NCBI GenBank assembly: GCA_003169845.1
Contig: PNAG01000010.1
Span: 1 to 52,323, forward strand
Direction: 5' to 3'
Length of the DNA stretch: 52,323 nt
Source of the DNA: Candidatus Dormiibacterota bacterium
GTDB taxonomy: Bacteria > Chloroflexota > Dormibacteria > Dormibacterales > Dormibacteraceae
Shown: positions 1 to 7,221 of the stretch, in pieces
Position numbering within the stretch: the stretch's first letter is position 1
How the letters are laid out: every line of letters starts with the position of its first letter
Notes under the pieces: generated by a model
Told to the model about the DNA's origin: nothing
The model's input: the letters and a program-made list of their open reading frames with translations, nothing else
Databases searched by the model: none
Position numbers and translations under genes: made by a program

Positions 1-48
1 CCCTCGGTTTTGGAGACCGATGCTCTGACCAGACTGAGCTACGCCCCT
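1..48 (-). tRNA. tRNA-Trp (CCA), 3' end outside the window
   Basis: Read on the minus strand, the segment folds as the 5' two thirds of a tRNA. The acceptor strand AGGGGCG is followed by TA, a D-arm with GCTC/GAGC, and an anticodon stem TCGGT/ACCGA around the loop CTCCAAA. The anticodon is CCA (plus positions 11-13), which is tRNA-Trp. The variable loop, T-arm and acceptor 3' strand are cut off by the window edge. Confidence 0.93.
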
Positions 49-89
49 ATCGGCTTCAGCGCGCCGTGCGCGCGGGCCGGCCGACTCGA

Positions 90-95
90 ATTCTA
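90..95 (-). promoter_or_regulatory. possible -10 box of the tRNA-Trp promoter
   Basis: TAGAAT on the minus strand lies about 42 bases upstream of the mature tRNA 5' end. It is one base from the consensus TATAAT. No convincing -35 box is visible at the right distance, so the call rests on position and the -10 alone. Confidence 0.3.
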
Positions 96-140
96 CCCGA
101 CGCCCAAAGGCTCTCCGTCGCGCCCAATTAGCATCGTGCG

Positions 141-881
141 ATGACGGAAACAGCTGAGCGCGAGCTGCCTATCCTGATCGTTGGCGACGTCCACGGCGAT
201 CTCGAGCGGCTCTTCCAGGCGCTCAAGCCGTATCCGGCCGCCGAGTGGCAGACGATTTTCCTCGGCGACCTGGTCGATTACGGGCCTTTCGGCGTCGGCG
301 CCCTGCGCTACGCGCGAGACCGCGCCAACTCGATCGTGCTCCTGGGCAACCACGAGGTCGCGATGCTCGAAGCGCTCAGAGATCCCACGCGCATAGGTTT
401 CTGGATGGGGATCGGAGGACAGCGCCACGACCTGGACGAGCTCGCGAAAGACGCCACGCTCGAGCAATGGATGCGCCAACGGCCCGCCCTGCTCCGGCTC
501 CCAGACCGCACCCTCGTGCAGCACTGCGGCAGTGATTCATACGCTGCCCTGGTCGAGCAACGCGACGCGGACCCGGTCGCCGCCATCAACGTCCGCGTGC
601 GTGAGCTGCTTGCGAATGGCGGCGAGGCGAAGCTCTGGGAATTGCTCAGCGGCAAGAACATCTTCACGACCCAGCCGGAGCGGCTCGACCGCTGGCTCGA
701 GCTCACCGGCAGCCGCCGCGTCGTGTTCGGTCACAACCCTCACCGCGCCTCGAAGCCGGAGATTTACCACGGCGGCAGGGCGATCAACTTCGACGGCGGG
801 TTCAGCCGCTTTCACCGGAAGTTCCAACGTCATGCGCCGCTGGGCGCAACGGTGGCGCCTCTTACCCCAATCAGCGACTAG
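141..881 (+). CDS. calcineurin-like metallophosphoesterase
   Basis: A 246-residue dimetal phosphoesterase of the ApaH/PrpE-like type. The metal-binding motifs are in order: GDVHGD (residues 15-20), GDLVDYGP (42-49), GNHE (69-72) and a C-terminal GHNPH (197-201) followed by INFDGG. No signal peptide or membrane segment is seen, so it is probably cytoplasmic. Such enzymes hydrolyse phosphate esters of nucleotides or proteins, and the substrate cannot be read from sequence. The ATG has no clear Shine-Dalgarno sequence. The gene is convergent with the alkyltransferase gene and their stop codons overlap by four bases. Confidence 0.88.
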   Translation: MTETAERELPILIVGDVHGDLERLFQALKPYPAAEWQTIFLGDLVDYGPFGVGALRYARDRANSIVLLGNHEVAMLEALRDPTRIGFWMGIGGQRHDLDELAKDATLEQWMRQRPALLRLPDRTLVQHCGSDSYAALVEQRDADPVAAINVRVRELLANGGEAKLWELLSGKNIFTTQPERLDRWLELTGSRRVVFGHNPHRASKPEIYHGGRAINFDGGFSRFHRKFQRHAPLGATVAPLTPISD

Positions 882-1648
882 GCGACGGCCGCGGGCCGGC
901 ACACCTTGCACGGCCGGAAACCGGCGGCGCGGGCACTCGCCTCGTCGTGCAGCCAGACAAGGTTCTTCTCCAGCGCGTGGCGCCCGGTGTGGCACGTCGG
1001 GTAGCAGAAAATCTTGGTCGTCTTCACGCCCTGGTAGCGAACCCCCGTCCGCGCCAGCTCCTCGAGGCGTTTCACCCCCACGCCCTCCATCGTGAGAATC
1101 GAACGCTTGGCCTCAGGTCCGCCGCCGCCGTAGTTGCCGATTTGGCCGTCCATCCGCACCACGCGGTGGCAGGGGATGAAGTAAGGGATCGGATTGTTGG
1201 CAAGCGCGGTTCCGACCGCGCGCACCGCCGCCGGGCGCCCGATCTCGCGCGCGACCCAACCGTACGGGCGCACCTCGCCACGCGGAATCTCGCTCGTCTT
1301 GCGCAGCACGGCCTGCTCGAAGGGAGTCAGACCGCGCAGGTCGAATCGCATCCGGCGCCGGCCCTGCAGCTCGTCGTCGATCTTCGCGGCGAGGTCCCTC
1401 GGCGGATCCGCAGCGACCACGTTCCGGCCGACCTCCTTGCGAAACCACTCCTCGAACTCGGCGGCCGAGGCCGACCGCGAGGCGGCCGACACGCCCTGGC
1501 GATTCCAGGCCACGTAAACGGTTCCCAGCACCGTCTCGAAGTGGTTGTACGAATCCGCCATCCCGACATGGGCGAGGAGGCGGTCGGCAAACCCTGGCGG
1601 CGCCTTCACCTCGCCCAGCCGCTTCAGGTCAGTTGTCAGAGTCGTCAT
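878..1648 (-). CDS. O6-alkylguanine transferase with C-terminal Ada-type zinc domain (inverted Ada order)
   Basis: A 256-residue DNA alkylation repair protein. Residues about 30-190 form an O6-methylguanine-DNA methyltransferase with the active-site motif PCHRV (acceptor Cys160), preceded by the helical DNA-binding region. Residues about 203-252 match the Ada zinc and methyl-phosphotriester domain, with Cys215, Cys219, Cys247 and Cys250 and the GFRPCKVCRP motif; Cys215 corresponds to the methyl-accepting Cys38 of E. coli Ada. In Ada the zinc domain comes first and an AraC-type domain lies between; here the order is inverted and there is no AraC domain. The first 28 residues (KRLGEVKAPPGFADRLLAHVG) resemble the start of small anti-sigma proteins. 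Its ATG lies 20 bases inside the upstream ECF sigma gene. The repair activity is well supported; a regulatory role is inference. Confidence 0.9.
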   Translation of the reverse strand: MTTLTTDLKRLGEVKAPPGFADRLLAHVGMADSYNHFETVLGTVYVAWNRQGVSAASRSASAAEFEEWFRKEVGRNVVAADPPRDLAAKIDDELQGRRRMRFDLRGLTPFEQAVLRKTSEIPRGEVRPYGWVAREIGRPAAVRAVGTALANNPIPYFIPCHRVVRMDGQIGNYGGGGPEAKRSILTMEGVGVKRLEELARTGVRYQGVKTTKIFCYPTCHTGRHALEKNLVWLHDEASARAAGFRPCKVCRPAAVA

Positions 1649-2147
1649 GGTCGTCTCCTCTCAGCAATTTGAGTCCTCGATGGACATTCGCTTTGACCGT
1701 CCCCACCGGCTGTCCCAGCGCGTGCGCGGCCTCCTGGTACGAAAGCTCCTGGACGTGCCGCAGGACAACCGCCTCGCGATACCGCGGCGGAAGTCCCGCC
1801 ACCCGGACCGCCAACGCATCCAGCTCGATCTTCAGAAGAGCGCCGTCCTCCGTGCCGAGCGCATGGTCGGGTTCGCTCCCGTTCAGCTCGACCAGGCGAG
1901 GCCGGACCCCGCGCACCCGATTGCGCACGACGTTGAGCGCGATGCGATGGAGCCAGGCTCTCTGCTTCAGCTCCCGGATCCGGTCCGGTTCATAGGTGAC
2001 CAGCGCTCGATATGCCCGCAGGAACGTGTCCTGCGCTACCTCCTCAGCGTCGTGACGGTTGCCAGTGAGGGCGAGGCTCAGCGCGAAGACGCGGTCCTGG
2101 TGCTCGTGCACCATCCGCTCAAACAGGCGCTCAGTACCGTCCATCAC
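1629..2147 (-). CDS. ECF RNA polymerase sigma factor, coupled to the alkyltransferase
   Basis: A 172-residue group IV sigma factor. Region 2 spans about residues 10-80 (VHEHQDRVFALSLALTGN, then DAEEVAQDTFLRAYRAL) and region 4 about 112-165, with the helix-turn-helix LSYQEAAHALGQPVGTVKAN. It starts with GTG followed directly by ATG (2144). The stop codon lies inside the next gene, an overlap of 20 bases that implies translational coupling. The gene after an ECF sigma is usually its anti-sigma factor; here that place is taken by an Ada-like alkyltransferase. Target promoters and the inducing signal are unknown, and DNA alkylation is the obvious candidate. Confidence 0.93.
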   Translation of the reverse strand: MMDGTERLFERMVHEHQDRVFALSLALTGNRHDAEEVAQDTFLRAYRALVTYEPDRIRELKQRAWLHRIALNVVRNRVRGVRPRLVELNGSEPDHALGTEDGALLKIELDALAVRVAGLPPRYREAVVLRHVQELSYQEAAHALGQPVGTVKANVHRGLKLLRGDDHDDSDN

Positions 2148-2183
2148 TCACCACAACACACATCCCAGGCCGGTGGTTGCATT

Positions 2184-2214
2184 CTCCCTCCCCCGCAAGG
2201 GGAGGGCTGGGGTG
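2184..2214. repeat. family A intergenic palindrome, copy 1
   Basis: A C-rich arm and G-rich arm around GCAA (CTCCCTCCCCC / GGGGAGGG), followed by GGCTGGGGTGGC. It lies upstream of the ECF sigma gene. It resembles ten other G/C palindromes in the window, most of them at gene ends. Confidence 0.7.
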
Positions 2215-2299
2215 GCGCTCAGCGACACGGGCGCGATCGCCGAGCTCTCGATGGCCGACGGCAGCACGAGCGCCACCTTCGACCCGCGTGTGGAATCGC

Positions 2300-2500
2300 C
2301 TATCGGCCTCCTGCGAGTGGAGGCGGCTTAGAGACGCCCTCGATCTCGTAGCCCCTGCACTTCAGGACCGGGAGTCGCGGATAGCGCGGAAACGAGGGAT
2401 CGGTCAGCGCGCGCTCGCACATCCAGAACGTGCTTCGAGTCCCGGGAACCGTCCGCGAGTGCTTGCATGAGGCGCACAGCCCGACTTGCACGACTTTCAA
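2300..2500 (-). CDS. small cysteine-containing conserved hypothetical protein
   Basis: A 66-residue protein with the pattern CASCKH, then TFWMCERALTDPSFPRYPRLPVLKCRGYE. The four cysteines and the PRYPRLPVL..C.GYE block recall a widespread uncharacterised small zinc-ribbon-like family found in many GC-rich bacteria. The last ten residues (SKPPPLAGGR) run into a GCCTCC/GGAGGC hairpin and may be a recent extension. An alternative start is GTG at 2491. The function is unknown; metal binding is inferred from the cysteine spacing. Confidence 0.65.
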   Translation of the reverse strand: MKVVQVGLCASCKHSRTVPGTRSTFWMCERALTDPSFPRYPRLPVLKCRGYEIEGVSKPPPLAGGR

Positions 2501-2592
2501 TCATGTATCCGCGGCGCCGGCGGAGGATCCACAGGAGTGTCATGCCGAGGGATACGTTGGCCGGCGACTGTCAGATCATCTTTCGTTGAAGA

Positions 2593-3459
2593 TCAGGCCT
2601 TTGTAAGCGGAGACATCGACGACAGCGCTTTGATAAGGCGCTCCATCGAGCTCGCCACACCGTACCGGCGGCCCAGCTCCTCGACCCGAACGGGGTCGTC
2701 CGGATAGCGGTCCCGCCGCCCGCGCGGCACCTCGATCTTGAGATCGCGCACCGGCGCCACGACGCGCATCGCCTTCTCGAGGTACTCCACGTCTGACGCC
2801 CGGAAGATACCCGCCTCGATCATCGCCGCCACCGAACCGTATTTCCGCACGAGGTCCGCCGCTTTCTTGGGTCCGAAGCCGGCGAGCCCCGGCAGGCCGT
2901 CCGACGGATCGCCGCGCAGGATGGCGAAGTCGGCGTAGTTTCGGCCGGGTATCGAGTACCTCCTCTCGACCTCGGCCTCGTCGACCACGGCGAGACCGCC
3001 CTTCTCGGGGTAGAGGACGATGATCTCCTGCCCGCGAATGAGGCTGAACAGGTCGCGGTCGCCGCTCGCGATCTCGATCGGGGGGCTGACCTTCGCCGCC
3101 AGCGAGGCGATGATGTCCTCCGCCTCGTAGTCGGCAAGGCCGACCGCGTCGACGCCGATCGCCTCGAAGCACTCCATGATGATCGGCATCTGCGGGATGA
3201 GGGCCGGCGGCACGGGTTCGGCTGTGCGGTGCTCCTTGTAGCTCGGGATCAGCTCGACGCGCCAGTCGGGCCGCCAATCCTCGTCGGTCGTCACCGCGAC
3301 GTTGCGAGGCCTGCGTTCGGTGATGTATCGCGCGAGGTTGTCCATCGATCCACGCACCGCGTTGACGAGGGTCCCATCGGGCCCGCGCATGGTCTGCGGT
3401 ATCCCATAGAAAGCTCGAAAAATCATGCTCGAGCCGTCGACCAGCAGCCATTCCGGCAA
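2593..3459 (-). CDS. 5'-3' exonuclease, FEN/PolI N-domain type
   Basis: A stand-alone 288-residue flap-endonuclease-like nuclease. Acidic metal ligands appear in LLVDGSS (Asp8), YEAEDIIASLA (Glu112, Glu114, Asp115), SGDRDLFSL (Asp134, Asp136) and GDPSDGLPGL (Asp184, Asp187). The last is followed by the helix-three-turn-helix DNA-binding motif GFGPKKAADLVRKYGS (about 195-209). The length fits the N-terminal 5' nuclease domain of DNA polymerase I without the polymerase. Expected roles are removal of RNA primers or flaps. It is divergent from the lipoprotein gene. Confidence 0.9.
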   Translation of the reverse strand: MPEWLLVDGSSMIFRAFYGIPQTMRGPDGTLVNAVRGSMDNLARYITERRPRNVAVTTDEDWRPDWRVELIPSYKEHRTAEPVPPALIPQMPIIMECFEAIGVDAVGLADYEAEDIIASLAAKVSPPIEIASGDRDLFSLIRGQEIIVLYPEKGGLAVVDEAEVERRYSIPGRNYADFAILRGDPSDGLPGLAGFGPKKAADLVRKYGSVAAMIEAGIFRASDVEYLEKAMRVVAPVRDLKIEVPRGRRDRYPDDPVRVEELGRRYGVASSMERLIKALSSMSPLTKA

Positions 3460-3493
3460 GGGGCACCATCGTAAGACCTACCATGGCGATGGG

Positions 3494-4624
3494 TTGAAGG
3501 CCTACCTGGCGCTGGCGGTCACGGCTCTCGTCCTCGTCTCGTGCTCCAGCATCACCGCAAGCGCGACTCCAACGGCCAGCCCCAGCGCCTCGGCCTCGCC
3601 CAGCGCACGGCCGGCCGACTCGAAGGCAGCCGACCTGCGCACGCAGCTCGACCTCTTGCTCGAAGAGCACGAGATGGTGGTAGCAAAGCAGGCGGTGGCC
3701 GCCTCCAATCACACCGACGAATACTCCGGGTACCTCACGCTTCTTGCCTCGAACGCCAACTCGCTGGTCGACATCATGCGCTCCGTATTCGGCAACACCG
3801 CGGCGACCCAGTTCGCGCAGGCATGGGCAATTCAGAACGGCTACATGGTCGACTACACGATCGGACTCGTCACCCACAACGCAAACAAGTCGAACGGCGC
3901 GATGTCCGGCCTGGTCAATGGTTTCACGCCGCAGTTCACGCAGCTCCTCACCAGCCTCACGCAGCTCTCAGCGGACTCGATGACCCAGCTCGAAACCACG
4001 CAGTTGACGGACACCAAGACGCTGATCGACGACGAGATCGGACAGTCCTACACCAAGATGTATGCGGACCTGCGCCTGGCAAATGCGAGCAGCACGCGGA
4101 TCGGGGATACGCTCGCCATCCGTATGTCTCAACAGTTTCCGGACAAGTTTCCCGGTGACGCATCGATCAGCGCCGTCGATGCCCGCGTGGCGCTCAACGG
4201 CCTGCTGCAGGAGGCTTCCTACATCACGACGATGATGAGCGACGCCGGCATCGCCGGCCGAGGTGAGGAAGCTGCCGCAGCCCTGGGCGCCATCGCCGCG
4301 GTGCGCGCCGATCTCGCACCGGTCATGGGCTTTCTACGCGGGCCCGACGCGCGGAGCGGGTTGCCTGGGATATGGGGAATCAGGGACGCCGACCTGTTCG
4401 CGTATGCCAACGGGAGCGATTCGACCGCGCGTCAGAGGCTCACCGGGAGCTTCGTCTCCCAGTTCTCCGCCTTGACGAAAGCTCCGCCGGCGGCTGTCCG
4501 CGACCAGGTGATCGCCACCCTGAAAGCCATCGACGACCAGCGGGCCAAGACCTATACGGTCGTACCTGGAGACGACCAGGCCGCCGCATCGGCGATGCAG
4601 ACAATCGCCGACAGCATCGCCTAG
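3494..4624 (+). CDS. predicted lipoprotein of unknown function
   Basis: From the TTG at 3494 the protein is about 376 residues and starts with a lipoprotein signal: KAYLALAVTALVLVSC, lipobox LVSC with Cys17. A Ser/Thr/Pro/Ala-rich linker follows to about residue 45, and then a mainly helical Ala- and Gln-rich domain (about 60-370). No catalytic motif is recognised. Two similar halves are possible, since each has a run of amphipathic helices. The frame is open further upstream to 3425, but only the TTG places the signal peptide at the N-terminus. It probably sits on the outer face of the membrane. Confidence 0.75.
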   Translation: MKAYLALAVTALVLVSCSSITASATPTASPSASASPSARPADSKAADLRTQLDLLLEEHEMVVAKQAVAASNHTDEYSGYLTLLASNANSLVDIMRSVFGNTAATQFAQAWAIQNGYMVDYTIGLVTHNANKSNGAMSGLVNGFTPQFTQLLTSLTQLSADSMTQLETTQLTDTKTLIDDEIGQSYTKMYADLRLANASSTRIGDTLAIRMSQQFPDKFPGDASISAVDARVALNGLLQEASYITTMMSDAGIAGRGEEAAAALGAIAAVRADLAPVMGFLRGPDARSGLPGIWGIRDADLFAYANGSDSTARQRLTGSFVSQFSALTKAPPAAVRDQVIATLKAIDDQRAKTYTVVPGDDQAAASAMQTIADSIA

Positions 4625-4629
4625 CAATT

Positions 4630-4660
4630 CCCGCCCCCCGTTCAGGGGCGAGGCTTAGGG
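4630..4660. repeat. family A intergenic palindrome, copy 2
   Basis: CCCGCCCCCCG, TTCA, GGGGCGAGG, then CTTAGGG. It lies between the convergent lipoprotein and aminotransferase genes. A family B unit follows directly, making an A+B composite like the one at 18388-18449. Confidence 0.7.
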
Positions 4661-4661
4661 A

Positions 4662-4703
4662 GCAATCAGTAAGTCCCATCCTCATCGCCGCTTGCGCGCA
4701 GGG
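4662..4703 (-). repeat. family B intergenic repeat, copy 1
   Basis: On the minus strand it reads CCCTGCGCGCAAGCGGCGAT, GAGGATGGGACTTACTGA, TTGC. The core GGGACTTACTGA and the self-complementary TGCGCGCA recur at 13166-13207 and 18407-18449. This copy lies between two convergent gene ends, so it is not a leader here. Confidence 0.75.
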
Positions 4704-4720
4704 CCGTGGAAGCAGAACGC

Positions 4721-6004
4721 CTAAGCCTGATCCAGCGCCGCAGCAATAATCTCGAGACCGGTGGCCGCCTCTTCCGCGTCGAGCACGAGGGGCGGGCAGA
4801 TGCGCACCGCGCGCGTGCCCGCGGTGAGCAGGAGCAGGCCGCGCTCGAAAGCTGACTGCACCAGCTGAGCCGCCTGCTCCGCAGTCTTCAGCTCGAGGGC
4901 GAGCATCAACCCCATTCCCCGGACGTCGGTCACTTGCGGACGCGTTGACGCGATCTCGCGGAGCCCGTCCTGCATCACAGCGCCCACGCGACCGGCGTTC
5001 TCCATCAAGCCTTCCTCGAGCAGGTCGAGTGTGGCGAGCCCGGCGGCACACGCCACCGGGTTGCCGCCAAACGTGCTGCCGTGCGATCCAGGCGGCCACG
5101 CCATCTGCTCTGCCCGCGCGATGAACGCACCCAACGGGAGGCCCGAAGCGATTCCCTTCGCAAGGCAGACGATGTCCGGTTCCACTCCCCAGTGCTCGAC
5201 GGCCAGCAATCGACCAGTCCGGCCCATACCTGACTGCACCTCGTCGACAACCAGCAAGATCCCATGCTTGAGCGTCAGCTCACGCAGACGGGGGAGGAAA
5301 TCGTCCGGGGGAACCAGGTAGCCGCCCTCACCCTGGATGGGCTCGACGAACACCGCCGCCACGCTCTCCGGCGGGGCGACTGTGGCGAAGAGCTCCTCGA
5401 GTCGCGCCATCGTGTCGTCCGTGGTCACGCCACGGGCAGCCGCCGGAAAGGGAGCATGAAAGACCGACGACAGCAGCGGCGCAAAGCGCCTTCTCTGACT
5501 CGCCTTCGAGGCGGTGAGAGAAAGCGCACCGAATGTTCGCCCGTGGAACGCGCCGATGAACGCGATGTAGCTGGGCCGGCCAGTGGTGAATCGCGCCAGC
5601 TTCATCGCGCCCTCGATCGCCTCCGCGCCAGAGTTGGTGAAGAACACCTTGGCCGGCGTGCCCGGCAGGATCTTCGCCTCCAGGCGTTCGGCGAGCTCGA
5701 TCTCGGACTGGTAGTAGAAATCGGTGCCGGACATGTGGAGGAAGCGCCTGGTCTGCTCCTCGATCGCCGCTACCACCTTCGGGTGGGAATGGCCGGTGGT
5801 GACGACCGCGATCCCGGCTGTGAAATCGAGGAACCGGTTGCCGTCGACGTCGGTGACCCAGCAGCCTTCGCCCCTCTCCATCACAAAGGGATAGGCGCGG
5901 GTGAAGCTGGGAGACATCGCCCGGGCGTCCCGGGCGATCAGGGCCGCGGCCTTGGGCCCGGGAATCGGCGTCTGGAGAAGTGGTTTCTTACGTCCTGTGA
6001 TCAC
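4721..6004 (-). CDS. class-III PLP-dependent aminotransferase (4-aminobutyrate/acetylornithine type)
   Basis: A 427-residue fold-type I PLP enzyme starting at GTG 6004. It has the conserved entry DVDGNRFLDFTAGIAVVTTGH (51-71, split here for length only), FTNSGAEAIEGAMKLAR (122-138), the PLP-phosphate region GAFHGRT (151-157), Asp254 in VVDEVQSGMGRTG and the Schiff-base Lys283 in LAKGIASGLP. The N-terminal IPGPKAAAL block is typical of an acetylornithine-aminotransferase-like subfamily that includes 4-aminobutyrate aminotransferases and some amino acid racemases, so the substrate is uncertain. The frame is open further upstream, but that stretch is the repeated structured element at 6029-6211. 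No Shine-Dalgarno sequence is seen. Confidence 0.88.
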   Translation of the reverse strand: MITGRKKPLLQTPIPGPKAAALIARDARAMSPSFTRAYPFVMERGEGCWVTDVDGNRFLDFTAGIAVVTTGHSHPKVVAAIEEQTRRFLHMSGTDFYYQSEIELAERLEAKILPGTPAKVFFTNSGAEAIEGAMKLARFTTGRPSYIAFIGAFHGRTFGALSLTASKASQRRRFAPLLSSVFHAPFPAAARGVTTDDTMARLEELFATVAPPESVAAVFVEPIQGEGGYLVPPDDFLPRLRELTLKHGILLVVDEVQSGMGRTGRLLAVEHWGVEPDIVCLAKGIASGLPLGAFIARAEQMAWPPGSHGSTFGGNPVACAAGLATLDLLEEGLMENAGRVGAVMQDGLREIASTRPQVTDVRGMGLMLALELKTAEQAAQLVQSAFERGLLLLTAGTRAVRICPPLVLDAEEAATGLEIIAAALDQA

Positions 6005-6028
6005 GCCCGGGAAGGTATCAGACGTGGT

Positions 6029-6211
6029 GCCGTTACGACCCCAAAAACGCTGCGAGTAGGCCGGATTCACTCCGGCCGTCACCCTGCGTGCCTGTTGCCA
6101 CCCAAGCGAGGCCAGGAGAGTCATTCTGTAAATCCCATCCCGGGGAAGACGAGCAGCCCCGTCGGCGGAGCCGACCGGGCGATGAGAAGGAACCGCCCGG
6201 TTCCTTCTCAT
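6029..6211 (-). promoter_or_regulatory. structured leader-like element, copy L2
   Basis: Read on the minus strand: hairpin 1 with a perfect 13-bp stem (6182-6194 / 6199-6211, loop of 4); hairpin 2 GTCGGC/GCCGAC (6161-6166 / 6170-6175, loop of 3); the core CTGCTCGTCTTCCCC (6142-6156); and hairpin 3 GGCCGGA/TCCGGCC with loop GTGAA (6059-6077). It ends about 25 bases before the aminotransferase GTG. The same order and spacing occur at 36496-36671 and 45031-45179. It also lies about 10 bases upstream of the divergent PPOX gene. Confidence 0.7.
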
Positions 6212-6221
6212 AATTCCAGGT

Positions 6222-6611
6222 GTGTTAGCCCTAACGGAGCAACAGGTTCGCATTTTGAACGGAAAGAACTTCGCGACGGTGGCCACCGTGATGCCGGATG
6301 GAAGCCCCGAAGCCACCGTGGTCTGGATCGAGACCGACGGCACCTACATCTATTTCAACACCGCATTTCCACGCCTGAAGGCCCGCAACCTGGAGCGAGA
6401 CCCTCGGGTCGCGATCACGGTTTTCGACTGCGGGCATCCATACGACGAGGTCCTCGCGATCCGCGGCCGCGCCGAGCTGATCCTGGAGGGGGCCGACGAG
6501 CACATCGACAAGCTCTCACGCATGTACGAGGGAAAGCCCTTCGAAAGCTTTCTTCCGGATCAGACCCGGGTCATCGTCAAGGTCACTCCCGAGCGGATTC
6601 ACGTGCAATGA
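6222..6611 (+). CDS. PPOX-class (split-barrel flavin/F420-binding) protein
   Basis: A 129-residue protein of the pyridoxamine-phosphate-oxidase-like split-barrel fold. The N-terminus LTEQQVRILNGKNFATVATV, then MPDGSPEATVVWIETDGTYI, is typical of the F420-dependent or flavin-dependent TIGR03618-like group. The central NLERDPRVAITVFD strand and a C-terminal KVTPERIHV complete the barrel. Likely a small reductase or cofactor-binding protein in the cytoplasm. The start is GTG at 6222, ten bases after the end of the L2 hairpin, so its promoter probably lies within that element. The next gene follows after seven bases, suggesting an operon. Confidence 0.82.
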   Translation: MLALTEQQVRILNGKNFATVATVMPDGSPEATVVWIETDGTYIYFNTAFPRLKARNLERDPRVAITVFDCGHPYDEVLAIRGRAELILEGADEHIDKLSRMYEGKPFESFLPDQTRVIVKVTPERIHVQ

Positions 6612-6618
6612 TGGCCAG

Positions 6619-7143
6619 GTGATGGCGAAGGCAAGGGGGACGCCGCAAGCGACCAGGGCGTTCGAGATCAGGCCCGCCACGCATGACGACCTCCGCCCGA
6701 TCGTCGGCCTGTACAACTGGGCGGTCAACCAGACGTTTGCCACGATCGACTCGGAGCCCCTGGACACCGAGGAAGCGGCCGCCTGGTGGGAGGCGCACGG
6801 CAAGCGCTCCAGGCTCATCGTCTGCACCGACGACACCGGGTTGATCGGCTGGGCCCGCCTGTTTCCCTGGAACCAACGAGGCTTCGACGTCGTCGAAGAC
6901 CTCGTTTACGTCGATCCCGTGCACCATGGTCAGGGCATCGGCCACGCGCTGCTGACCGAGCTGATCAAACAGGCGCAGGGCCTGGGCTACCGCACCATAG
7001 TCGCCACGATCGCGACCGACAACCGCGCGGGTCTAGCCCTGCATTCAAGGCACGGCTTCGAGGTGGTCGGCACGATCAAGAACGCGGCCCACAAATTCGA
7101 CCGCTGGATGGACATAACGTTAGTACAGCGCGCCCTCGACTAG
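6619..7143 (+). CDS. GNAT acetyltransferase, phosphinothricin-acetyltransferase-like
   Basis: A 174-residue acetyl-CoA-dependent N-acetyltransferase. The domain starts at FEIRPATHDDLRPIVGLYNW. The acetyl-CoA loop is VYVDPVHHGQGIGHALLTEL (about 115-134), followed by ATIATDNRAGLALHSRHGFE. The YNWAVNQTFATIDSEPLDTEE region resembles the Pat/Bar subfamily that acetylates phosphinothricin or methionine sulfone, but the true substrate is open. It starts at GTG 6619 or ATG 6622 and follows the PPOX gene closely. Confidence 0.87.
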   Translation: MMAKARGTPQATRAFEIRPATHDDLRPIVGLYNWAVNQTFATIDSEPLDTEEAAAWWEAHGKRSRLIVCTDDTGLIGWARLFPWNQRGFDVVEDLVYVDPVHHGQGIGHALLTELIKQAQGLGYRTIVATIATDNRAGLALHSRHGFEVVGTIKNAAHKFDRWMDITLVQRALD

Positions 7144-7165
7144 CCCTTCGAGGGAGAGTGGGCAG

Positions 7166-7210
7166 TCCCCTCTCCCCCTTCAGGGGAGAGGGCTAGGGAG
7201 AGGGGCGAGG
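7166..7210. repeat. family A intergenic palindrome, copy 3
   Basis: TCCCCTCTCCCCC, TTCA, GGGGAGAGGGCTAGGGAG, AGGGGCGAGG. It sits between two convergent genes. The trailing GAGGGGCGAGGAAGAAGA is shared with the copy at 20787, showing identity beyond the palindrome itself. Confidence 0.75.
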
Positions 7211-7221
7211 AAGAAGACTTC

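Noticed and set aside
2215..2331. Short plus-strand frame ending RVESPIGLLRVEAA, like the N-terminus of an Ogt methyltransferase
   Set aside because: Only about a dozen residues match, there is no proper start, and the rest of the gene is absent. It lies antisense to a repeat and a small gene, so chance is as likely as a relic.
2576..3877. Long minus-strand frame of 433 codons across the exonuclease and lipoprotein region
   Set aside because: It is a shadow in another frame of the true exonuclease gene, with a low-complexity Arg/Gly composition.
5264..6622. Long plus-strand frame antisense to the aminotransferase
   Set aside because: The composition is Arg/Gly-rich shadow sequence, while the aminotransferase on the other strand has all its family motifs.
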